In this document: piece after piece, positions 31,264 through 40,850 of the stretch
Numbering within the stretch: position 1 is the stretch's first letter
Layout of the letters: each line of letters starts with the position of its first letter
NCBI RefSeq assembly: GCF_022682495.2
Contig: NC_071397.1
Coordinates: 34,115,427-34,179,426 of the forward strand
Reading direction: 5' to 3'
Length of the DNA: 64,000 bases
Source: Desmodus rotundus
Taxonomy: Eukaryota > Chordata > Mammalia > Chiroptera > Phyllostomidae
Notes under the pieces: generated by a model
What the model saw: only the letters and a program-made list of their open reading frames with translations
Told to the model about the DNA's origin: nothing
The model's database searches: none
Made by a program: the position numbers and the translations under genes

Positions 31264-31839
31264 TTATTATATCAAATGTTAAAGGGAGTTACCTAAGAAA
31301 AAGAAGATGAAAAATATGAACAGTAAAAATGACAGCAAACTCACAGTTATTAACAACCACACCTAAAACAAAAACAAGAGCAAACTAAGCAAACAACTAG
31401 AACAGGAACAGAACTACAGAAATGGAGATCACATGGAGGGTCATCAACAGGGGAGTGGGAGGGAGAGAGAGGGGGGAAAGGTACAGAGAATAAGTAGCGT
31501 AAATGGTAGGTAGGAAATAGACAGGGGGAGGGTAAGAACAGTATAGGAAATGTAGAAGCCAAAGAACTTATATGTATAACCCATGGACATGAACTCTAGG
31601 TGGGGAATGTGGGAGGGAGAGGGTGGACAGGATGGAGTGGAGTGAGGGGGGGGAAATGGGACAACTGTAATAGCATAATCAATAAATATATTAAAAACCT
31701 TTAAAAAAGGATGCAAAATATGGGGACTTTTATTGTATTCTTTTTTATTATACTTATGTTATAAAATTAATATTTGGGAGATGCGACTTTTTCTAACTCA
31801 AAAATGACTCTAGAGTCCCATCGTACTGTATACATCTAT

Positions 31840-31960
31840 GTAGCTTACACATAATATTTACTATGTGCCAGACACTATTCTAGTTGTTTTACATGTACTG
31901 TCTCATTTAATTTTTATACCAATCCCATAAGTAGAGACCAATTTTATACCCAGGGCCGGA
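31840..31960 (-). mobile_element. MIR SINE, left part, interrupted
   Basis: Antisense MIR: 'TTTACTATGTGCCAGACAC', 'ACTGTCTCATTTAATTTTT'. It resumes near 32115 ('AGTTTAAGTAATTTTCACACAGCAAG') after about 155 bp of foreign sequence. Confidence 0.7.
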
Positions 31961-32112
31961 AGCCCACCCAGGACTGGCTTAATGAGCCTATAACCTTTGT
32001 GATTGCCTAGGGCCTCAGAGGGGCCCTGCATTTGGTTTAATGCTATATTGTCATTGTCTTGAAATTCTTAATAATTTTTGGAGAAGAAACACTGAATTTT
32101 TATTTTACACTA
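31961..32112. mobile_element. Short insert within the MIR, possible hAT MITE
   Basis: A block starting CAGGGCCGGAAGCCC and ending near AAATACGTAGCTG separates two consecutive MIR parts. It contains GCCTAGGGCCTCAGAGGGGC, reminiscent of old hAT MITEs. No clear TIR or TSD by eye. Confidence 0.35.
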
Positions 32113-32400
32113 GACTTTGCAAATACGTAGCTGAGTGAGGCTGGGAGAAGTTTAAGTAATTTTCACACAGCAAGTGGTCTGACCTCCAGATTGTGTGACC
32201 TTAACCCTAACCTACTGTGATAAGACTGATAATTCATATTCTACAACTGTCTACTAAATGTGAACTGAATGTGTTCTCATTGAACCCATGCAATGATTCT
32301 TTTAAGTAGAATTATTAGCTCCATTAAACAGAAGAGAAAACTGAGCAGCTAGGAGGTTAAAGGACTCCTTGAAGGCCAACCACCAGTCCAAGACTAACTC
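32113..32400 (-). mobile_element. MIR remnants
   Basis: 32113-32215 continues the interrupted MIR; 32270-32370 is a second antisense MIR ('CTCCATTAAACAGAAGAG', 'GAGGTTAAAGGACTCC'). Confidence 0.6.
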
Positions 32401-32999
32401 CAAGGAAACTTCCTTTCTTATTGAGCTCTCATTTTCTTGGAAAACCCTGTTAAACCTGAATATTGTTACATGAGATTAACAGAAAAAGTTAAGATAAAAA
32501 ATTGTCTTTTGCTTTGGGCAATTAAATTTTTTATAGGAGGACTGCTTTTTAATAATTTATTTTTGTAGTTTTGTTTTGAGTCAGTGGGGTTAGAATGATT
32601 CTGCAACGCACAGTTTTAAACTGAGGAAGCCTTGCCCTTTGTGCTGTACCTGAATTCCAGATGGAAGCACTAAGCGCTTTAAAAGATGCCTAGCGATTTT
32701 TGGCCCATCTTCTACTTTCTTTAAATGGTACCATGAGCAGCAGCTTTTAGAAATTATTTGGCTCATTGAGTGATTAGAACTACAGACTGGACTCATCATG
32801 GATAGTTGATAATTTGTCTTTTGTAAGCCAAAAAGCACTTTAAAAAAAAAAAATGAGCAGTGTTTTTAAAAGTGTCAAAGTAGCTGCATTTCCAGGCACA
32901 CAGTAGTTTTTTTTTTTCATGATTCCAGAAGATTCGGGAGTTTTTCTATACTTAACAAAATAACCATTTCTACTTTAAGGTTGGCCATTTTAATTCAAT
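32401..32999. other. Unassigned AT-rich sequence
   Basis: No supported gene or repeat. Confidence 0.35.
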
Positions 33000-33400
33000 T
33001 GAACAGATTTTTATTATTCCTCTGTGGCAAGCCTTATGCAGCGAGTTACAGACCCAGAGATTAGTTAGACCCAGGCTCTGATTTTAAGGAGTTTGTAGGA
33101 AGACTGCCAAGTAAACGAAGAGGAGGGAGTGACCTGATTAGGGATCGTGGAGACTTTCAGGACTTGAAGAGGAGCATTCTGAATGTGGATGTTTGGTGTT
33201 TGGGGGAATGAGAAGGAAGGGTAGGTGAGGCAAAGGAAAAGCCTGTGCAAAGGCAGGGCAGTGGGAGGCAGTGCAAGAGCTTCCTGCTAAAATACCATGC
33301 TGTGAGGGTTTGACAAGAGAAGAGAGGGGCTGCAAAAATGTGCAGCCTGGGGTTGAGGTTTCACTTTGTAGGTAGGTGATGGTGGGGCCAGCCATATTTG
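33000..33400 (-). mobile_element. L2 LINE fragment
   Basis: Antisense L2: 'GCTCTGATTTTAAGGAGTTTG', 'GCCTGTGCAAAGGCAGGGCAG'. Minus-strand open frames here are not genes. Confidence 0.6.
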
Positions 33401-33839
33401 AATCATGGCAACAGACATATGCAAATAGGCTTCAAATACTTTCCATACTTACAGACTGTAAGCTACAGATTCACAGTGAACTTCTGACAAACAGGTAGTG
33501 ACCATTTTACTGAACCCAGAAGTCATACAAGAAGCACATGAATAAGAAACCCCAATAATTGCTATATCCTTGGTTGGAGTCATTCACCTGAATGCGAAGT
33601 ACATAGAGCTAGAACACTAAGGCTCTGTACTGTTTCGCTGTGCACTCAGTCTATTAGAATACAGACCAGAAAAAAAAAACAGATTAACAAATGAAATATA
33701 ACAAAAAATTATTAGAAATAAAGTCATTTTCCCATGAGGTCATATTTACTTGATCTCAGAGGATTAATTTAATAGTGTGTTCTCAATGCACTGCGGCAAC
33801 CCTGCTTCACCAAGGTGATCCTATGCAACATCGGGTCCT

Positions 33840-34800
33840 TCTACCTCCATATCTGTGCAAAGAACTCCCAAATGCACACCCTCCCCCGAGTCTGAGATTT
33901 GAACATCAAATATCTTCCTTCTGATTGCTGTCAGTTGCTGATGGAAACCAGTCCAACACTGAGTCCTTGATCATCCTCTCCTGAAATTCTTCTTCCTCTG
34001 ATCTGTCCATTTTAGAAGTTGGCAGCCTCAGTCATCTTAGTTTTTCCTCATGTGAGTAATACATCGTTGTCACCCACTTCTCTCTAACTCCCTGCATCCA
34101 TTACCATTTCTTTGACTCTGTGCTTCAAATCCAGCCATATTTTCATATTTCTATTGCTGTTATTCCCAATCATGCCTCCTTCATTTCTCACTTGAACTAT
34201 TGCACTCGTCTCCCTAATGGTTTCTCTGTCCCTTTTCTGGTCCCCTCTTCAATTCTTCTCAGTGTTGTAGCCAGAGAATCTTATGAAGGCCAAAACTGGC
34301 CCACGCTTGCTTAAAGCCCACCAGGGGTTTGCCAGTTTGATTAGAGTAAAACCCAAACTCCTATAGGAGGCTGAAGGAGTCTGTCCCCAGCCTGTTATCA
34401 ACCTTGTCTTATATCTCCTCCCAGTTTACCAAGAAAAGAGTCACACTTTCCTTGTTACAGTTCTAGGAATGTTCTAGATTCTGTCCTGCCTTGGGCCTGG
34501 GTACAGGCTGAGCCCTCTCCCTGAATACAGTTCTGTATAGATCATCTAACTCCTATTCATTGTCCAGAACCCTGAAAGATATCACTTCTTCATCTTTGAT
34601 CTAAAATGGATCTCCTTGCTATCCTGTATCTACAGGCTCTGTGAGTTTCAATTATTGTTTGTTTAATGTCTGCCTCTTATGACAGACTGGAAGCTTCACG
34701 AGGACCAGACCACATTTCCTCTTCACCTCCATCCCTAAGGCCTAGTGCAACACCTGATGCTAAGTATTTAATAAATATTTACTAAGTGAATAAACAGGGA
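33840..34800 (+). mobile_element. L2 LINE 3' part
   Basis: Sense L2 in order: CTTGATCATCCTCTCCTG, TTGAACTATTGCACTCGTC, GCCCACCAGGGGTTTGCC, AGTAAAACCCAAACTCC and the terminal AATAAATATTTACTAAGTG. Confidence 0.85.
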
Positions 34801-36544
34801 TTTAATGTTTTTTACCTCATATGCTTTGTGTATTTTGTACTCTGAAGCTTGTCTTTGGAGGACTCACCTGAACATTTGCATCTTCCTTTAGATTTTTTTT
34901 TCTTTTTTGCTTGCTTGTCTCCTGGTGCTACCCCCGCAGTGTTCCATACTTAGTACTGCTGTTCTTCCCTGATGAACTATTCACTGCTCAGGGCCTGAGG
35001 CAGTGTTTCCACTGAAGTACCACCCACTGAGGTGTGGGGGTAGGAGGGGAAGGGTGTGTGGGTAGGAGCTCTGGGAACATGCCCCCTGATGCTTACCACA
35101 AACATGAGGTTTCTTTGAATCTCTTATCTTAATGTTAAGTAAACTTGCATCCTACTTTATAATTATTTCATAGTTGTTTTTCTATAAAAAGTAGATGCTT
35201 GGTGTTGTTTCTGTGGCTTGTACCTATATACCAGAAGCCCTGATTTAGACGTTTTTAGGCCAGCTCAGTTTCCTAAACAGTCCTTCCCACTCCTAGCAGA
35301 AACCTGCTGAGCAGTATAAAAGGTACCCAAGTCCCACCCCCACCCTTCTCTGATTTGCTTGTTCTTGTTTCTTTTCTCCTTTTCACAGCAATTCTGCTTT
35401 CAGTAAGTTTTGATGGACTACTATTTTCATTTTTGGGTGGAAAAATTCTGTATTGTGCTAGATTGTCCTATAATTGTCTCCACTTGTCTCCATATTGCAG
35501 AGCTTAGCATAACTGGGCCCCACTCACCAACTGTCTGTCTATAGCACCCAAGGCCATTTTGACAAGCCAAACCCCTACCCATCATGTTGCCAAATACCCA
35601 TAAGTAGGTTGTCCTTCCCCCAGCTAAGAACCACTTATTCAAAATCCAGAAACTTCTGCTTGATAAAGTTAACAATTCTTTCATTCATTCAAAACTCAGA
35701 CAACTATTTATTAAATACGTATTGTGAGCCAAGCACTGTTCTAGGCACGGGGGACTATAGCAATGATAGACCCAAGCACTGAGTTTTACTGTGTGGTTCT
35801 TTCTCTCTATCAACTCACTTATTTTTTATGTTTGTTTCCAAACTAGGTTGTTCTCCAATGTATCATTGAATAATTTTCATTTTATGTTCTAATGGTTTTT
35901 TGCTTAGAAGTTATAAGGCCATTGATATTAAGGATTAATGAAAACATTGACCAAAATAATAATAAAAATAATTTTAAAAACGCACAAAATATGAGTGGTC
36001 AGGGCCCCATAGGTAAAGTGTTAACAGAATATTAATATTTTAAACATACTGAATTAAAAATATTTTAGTACTAAATAATGTCATTTTTATAAGAATTCCT
36101 GCTTCCATTTTCCTACTTTTTTTTCCTTTTTAATATAAGTAGTTCATTGTGGTGGCAACAACCTTACTTGCTACATGCAATTATTTAACTTCTCTGGGTT
36201 TACTTGCATTGCTATGTCATTCTAACATATTTATGTATTCATTCATGTGTGGCTGTATAATATTTTAAAAAGCTGCTGACTGTTATTAGAAGAAACCTAT
36301 CAAATGCTGCAGCCTTACAGGATGGGGAGAGGAGGGTTGTTGGGCTGGCGTGAGGCACGTGTGGAAAAGAGAGACGTGCGTATTTCCAAATAAAGTGATG
36401 TGACGCATGAAAAATAAGTATCAGTAGGAGGTAATAAAACAGGTACCATTTATTCTCCTACCTGGTAACATTACCTGCTGGTTTCAGAACCTGCTGTGAC
36501 TTGATGATACAATGATAGCTCTTTTACCAGTACATCACTTTTTT
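34801..36544. other. Mostly unassigned; short MIR/L2-type tail at 35690-35770
   Basis: The motif TGAGCCAAGCACTGTTCTAGG (35728) marks a short antisense L2/MIR3 end. The rest (34801-35689 and 35771-36544) has no supported feature. Confidence 0.4.
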
Positions 36545-36812
36545 CTATGTGTCAAGCATCGTTATAAATACTTTATATGCGTTACCTTGTTTAATCTTCA
36601 CAGCTATCTTGTGAGGTAGATTAATCATCCCCACTGCCACTGCCACCACCATCATCATCATCATTGTTGTTTTCATCATCTTGTTTTCCAAATTAAGACA
36701 CTGAGGCACCTGGAGATTAAGTGACAGGTAGTGTCAGAGATAGGCTCCAAACCCAGAGAGTATGGCTCTAAGGTTTTGGTGCTTAACTCCTATACTGCAT
36801 CACCTCTGGAAG
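36545..36812 (-). mobile_element. MIR SINE with internal (ATC)n expansion
   Basis: Antisense MIR: 'GTGTCAAGCATCGTTATA', 'TTGTGAGGTAGATTAATC', 'ACTGAGGCACCTGGAG'. The middle holds a (CAC/ATC)n trinucleotide array at about 36638-36680. Confidence 0.75.
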
Positions 36813-37904
36813 GATAAACAGTCTTGAGAGTTAAGTAATATTATACCCTCTTAAGGTCAGCCTTGGTAAAGCTGTGTGGTAAGCCATTTTTTTTACACCG
36901 GAATTTAATGTTTTTTAAAATTTAATTTTAATTAGCTTAATTTTAACTTTAACTCCTTTTTTTGCACATTAAGCGAGATAAGTCTTCAGTTTTGTTACAA
37001 TTAAACATTTTACTCCTTTTTAAAAAACATTGTTTTATAGAAAAATTTCTACGGCATGATATAATAATAATTAATTACATTTTATTTCTCTTAATTTTAC
37101 TTTCTCAAAACAGAAAGTAAAATTTCTTTTACTTGTACATGTAGTTTACCTGTAGTTGCAAAAAAGAACTATTAGTTTCAAAGGGAAGCTATTAAATAAA
37201 ATAGATTAAATATTATTTATTAGCTATTACCTACATAAAGACCACCAAAATGTATATACCTGAATGTTTCTTTTTTCTTCTCTACTTTGTCTCATTTTGT
37301 TTTTTACTTTCAAATGTTAGAGGATAATATTTTTCAGGTCTTCTTCTCTTTGTAGTTTCACAAACTCTTAGCCAAACTGACAGTCATCTCTAGGGATAAA
37401 ACGGGATAAAACCGCAGAAACTGTGATAAAGATATCGCCCAATGGCCCCTAATTGAATTGCCTAATGCAATAAAGTGTTTTTCTTGTGATACAGTTAGAA
37501 GATCATGATGGAATTCTCTGGAATTGAATGCCTATGGAGCTGTTCTTAATTAGTTTATATACTTATTATTTGCCAAATACAAAACATCAATTGTTAGACA
37601 TTAAGTGCATTGTTCTTTTTGTTAAACAGAAGCACAAGCTTCACCTTTCATTCATTCATTTCTTCCCTTTAATTTCTAAGTTTATTCTCTCATCTGGCCA
37701 TCACTGCTGCTCTGTGCCCTTACCCCTACCTGTCCTCTGTGAACACACTTGTCCACTGCATCCCTTACCAGCTGATCTCTTGTGAGGTCTCTATACCTTC
37801 ACAGCCTAGCTTTGATCTTTGCTAAAATTGTGCTTTCAAAAAATGATAATCATTAATGATCAGATCCAGTGATCTTTCCCCTGTTCTTTGTCTTTTTTTT
37901 TTTT
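36813..37904. other. Unassigned AT-rich sequence
   Basis: No supported gene or repeat. Confidence 0.35.
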
Positions 37905-38076
37905 TGGTACATAACATAAAATTTACCATTGTAACCACTTTTTGGTGTAAAGTTTAGTGGCATTAAGTACATTCTCATTATTGTGCAACTATTACCGCCA
38001 TCCGTCTCCAGGACATTTTCATCTTCCCAAACTGAAACTCTGTCCCCATTAACAATAACTCCCCATTCTCCCTCCT

Positions 38077-38305
38077 TCTAGACCACAGGTGGCAAACACA
38101 AGGCCCTCGGGCTGAATCTGGCCCTCCACCTTGTTTTATCCAGCCCAGCACCTTGTTTCTACCCGGCAGCAGTGCCAAACTCTCGCTTAACTGTTAAGGA
38201 GTAGTTACATTTATACAGTCCTAAAATGACATTCGGCCCTTTGAAGTCAACCTCGAGGCTGATGTGGTCCCCATTGAAAATGAGTTTGATACCTCTGTCT
38301 AGACC
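38077..38305. repeat. 8-bp TSD of the hAT MITE
   Basis: TCTAGACC at 38077-38084 and 38298-38305, exact. Eight-base duplications are the hAT signature. Confidence 0.9.
38085..38297. mobile_element. hAT MITE, 213 bp
   Basis: Ends ACAGGTGGCAAAC and the complement of GTTTGATACCTCTG form short inverted repeats between perfect 8-bp TSDs. The interior is GC-rich (CCCTCGGGCTGAATCTGGCC) without a transposase, so it must have been moved by a hAT transposase made elsewhere. Confidence 0.88.
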
Positions 38306-38353
38306 TGGGGAACCACCATTATCCTTTCTGTTTCCATGAATTTGACTACATAT

Positions 38354-38816
38354 TGATAGGGAAACTCAAGGGTTAAAGATTTTAGCTTTAGTCATAGTTG
38401 ATAGGCTTAAATGATTAATGCATGTGGAAACCTGTTGTCCCAGGAACTGGAACTCATGACTGAAGTGCCTCCAGGAGGTCAACAAGCAATTCACCCTTTG
38501 TGCCCCAGGGGGTCTGCAAGTGATGAAAATGGTGTCTGTGTTGTTGACCAACAGGTAATGAAATACTTGGAAAATCAGCCCTGGACTGCAATTCTTACCC
38601 TATTAACCTTTTTCCCAAACTGCTTACCTACCCTTCCTTCTCTTTATAAAAAGGTCTGCTTGAGATGAGATGTGAAGACAGTTTTGGAGGTACATAACTT
38701 ACCATCTTCTCAGATTACTGGCATCTGCATAATGCTCCCATAAAGATTCAATCCTTGTCTCTATTTGTGGGTTCTGGGGGGTGACAGCAGCATAGATGCC
38801 AACTTTTTTGGTTTCA
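38354..38816 (+). mobile_element. Solo LTR with 4-bp TSD
   Basis: A 463-bp insert starting TG and ending CA, between ATAT at 38350-38353 and 38817-38820, splits the L1 sequence GACTACAT/ATAAGTGG. A TATA-like box (CTCTTTATAAAAAGG, about 38641) and a possible polyadenylation signal (CCATAAAGATTC, about 38740) support an LTR. Four-base TSDs fit class I (gammaretrovirus-like) ERVs. The open frame at 38411-38668 is LTR sequence, not a gene. Confidence 0.65.
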
Positions 38817-38874
38817 ATATAAGTGGAGTCATACACTATTTCACTTTTTGTTACTAGCTTATTTCACTCAACAA

Positions 38875-39425
38875 GGGTTGAGGAAAATAAACTGTCATTT
38901 TATCCTTGTAAGTTTCTCTGACTGGACTAATGATCAGATTAACATGAACCAGATTAATAGGAGACAATAACCAACTTTATTAAGTGCATATGGGGTTTTT
39001 TAAAGAATATTGGCCTGAGGATGGATTGGTCAGTTGAGGCTTATATGCCATCTTGAGCTAAGGAGGAGTGGGATGTGGTTTGGGACTTCATAGGGCAATA
39101 GAGCAATTCACAAGGAGATGGAAAAGCAAATGTTTGGTAAGTAAACGTTTGCTGGGCCATCTTAATGATGGAACAAAGGTGCCTTTGATCAAACAGACCT
39201 GCTAAGTTCTTCCCAATGACACACTAATTCATATTAAACTACAGTTATCTATGATAATAGCTCCCTTCCTGGGGCAGGTCCTCTATTTAAATTATTTTAG
39301 GCAGGTAGGGGAAAGGTCAAATGTTCTTTCTGAGTCTTTTGCTTTTTAAAAATAATCAGCTTAAAATAATCAGTATCTTCAGAGGTATATTTTGGGGTGA
39401 CGAACTCTGCTATCCCTTAATGTCT
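38875..39425 (-). mobile_element. Old LTR, same family as 24.1 kb (MER21-like)
   Basis: It interrupts the L1 after TTTCACTCAACAAG and aligns with 24085-24640. The right end AGGTATATTTTGGGGTGACG is typical of antisense ERVL LTRs of this kind. Confidence 0.5.
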
Positions 39426-39449
39426 TAAAGGTTCATCCATGTGTCAATT

Positions 39450-40095
39450 GATGTAGGAAACATCCAAATCTGTAGAGAATTTTTATGAGTTATTTCACCC
39501 AAACTGGTGATAATTGTTGGGAAACAAAATCTTAATGGATTGAGAAGATGCTCCAGAGAAGTACAGTTTTACTGCTTATTTTATGCATTAGAATCCAAGG
39601 AGATGTAAAGATGGGATTACATAAAATTCATTGGTGATAGATTAGGGAGATGGGAGAAAGCAAATTGGGGAAATCGCTGAGACTAGATAAGGAGTTAATC
39701 AGAGAGACACATCCTTCTTTGACATTGATGAGAGCAGGAGAGTTACAGCACGTAGAGATGGTATTTGGAGAACTAGGTAACAATGAGGGGCTCTATGGTC
39801 TGGTGCTGTGGTTCAAGGTTGTACCTGAGGGTTCCAGCAAAAGGTGGTTACTCTTAAATTCCAAGGGTACCTACCCTTGCATCCTAGATGCAAAGAGACA
39901 ATAGATATATAAGGGAAAGTTTGACCTTTGTCAAGGAAGCTAAAGGCCCAAGACGTGACTACCCACCATGAACCACTTTTAATGAGGATTTTTATGTTCA
40001 GATCATCCTGTGTGGTTTACTTTCAGTCTCTGAGTTTGTAAGGGCCTGCCGTGTAGGCTTCCTCTGCGTTTGTTAGGTTTAGTATGTGGTTCCTT
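39450..40095. mobile_element. Unidentified interspersed insert in the old L1
   Basis: It lies between the L1 piece GTTCATCCATGTGTCAA and the piece TTTAAGGCTGAATAATA and is not L1. Features such as GAGTTATTTCACCCAAACTGG suggest retroviral or LTR origin, but the family is not recognised. The open frame 39650-39904 shows no domain. Confidence 0.35.
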
Positions 40096-40311
40096 TTTCA
40101 TCCACAAACTTTATAGCATTTGTCAAAATTTTCTTCCTTTTTAAGGCTGAATAATATATCAGTGTGTGTGTATGTACACACACACACCAAGTTTTGTTTA
40201 TCAATTCATCCATCTGTGAACATTTGGGTTGCCTCTACCTTTTGACTATTGTGAATAATGCTGCTATTAAATGTGTCCCTGCTTTCAATTCTTTAGTGTA
40301 TATTTCCAGAA

Positions 40312-40590
40312 AGGCAAACAAGTGGGTCCTAGAGCAAATTAAGACTGACATACTGCTGGAGACAAAAATGACAAAGCCAAGGTTATCTTTTTTGGGCACA
40401 TCATGAGAAGTCAGCGTTCTTTGGAAAAGACAATAATGTGCCTTCTATGCCTGACTCCATAAAAGAAGCCATAGGCATGACTGTACAGGAGATGAGCAGT
40501 GCTGTTGAGGACAGGCCATTGCGGATGTCACTCCTTTATATGGCTGTCAGGAGTCTGAGCAACTCAAAGTCACATTACATTAACATATAT
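40312..40590 (+). mobile_element. RTE-clade LINE fragment (ORF C-terminus and tail)
   Basis: The plus strand contains GGGCACATCATGAGAAG, then a piece reading DSIKEAIGMTVQEMSSAVED, closely resembling the C-terminal end of BovB/MamRTE-type RTE polyproteins (SIKEA..M.LQELS.AVEDR). It interrupts the L1 ORF2 C-terminal sequence. Only the last part of an RTE is present and is frameshifted, so non-functional. Confidence 0.6.
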
Positions 40591-40850
40591 CCTGAAGTGG
40601 AATTGCTAGATCCTATGGTGATTTTTGAGGAACTGACATATTGTTTATACAATTGCACTATTTTATGTTTCCACTAGCACCGCACAGATGTTCTCATTTC
40701 CTCTCCACCTTGTTCTTTTCTTTTATTAAATATTAACCATCATCCTAATGGGTGTGAAGTGGTATCTCTTTGCGGTTTTGATTTACATTTCCCTAATGAT
40801 TAGTGATCTCAAGCATCTTTTCATGTGTTTATTGTCCATTACATGCTGAT

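Larger units (their letters stand above)
29737..31702 (+). mobile_element. HAL1-f: full-length half-L1, 1.97 kb, perfect TSDs
   Basis: The clearest element boundary set in the window. Order: 5' tip with CCAAGATGGAGGC, 5' region of about 710 bp with one 88-bp-type monomer, A15, ORF1 (broken), 3' region of about 430 bp with a G-rich tract (GAGGGGGGGGAAATGGG), tail CAATAAATATATTAAAAA. There is no ORF2 and no space for one, so this is a complete ORF1-only unit moved by trans-supplied reverse transcriptase. The polyadenylation signal AATAAA lies in the last 25 bp. Confidence 0.93.
29724..31715. repeat. Target-site duplication pair of HAL1-f
   Basis: AAAAAAGGATGCA is present exactly at 29724-29736 and 31703-31715, immediately outside the element. 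Confidence 0.9.
37905..40850 (-). mobile_element. Old LINE-1 (L1M-type) with five nested insertions
   Basis: Antisense L1 3' UTR ('GTACATAACATAAAATTTACC', 'GTGCAACTATTACCGCC') and ORF2 end ('GTTCATCCATGTGTCAA', 'GGCTGAATAATATATCAG', 'GAATTGCTAGATCC', 'GGGTGTGAAGTGGTATCTC') can be followed through the interval. It is interrupted by inserts at 38085-38297, 38354-38816, 38875-39425, 39450-40095 and 40312-40590. Confidence 0.8.

Noticed and set aside
38411..38668. 85-codon open frame that looks protein-like
   Set aside because: Entirely within the solo LTR at 38354-38816.
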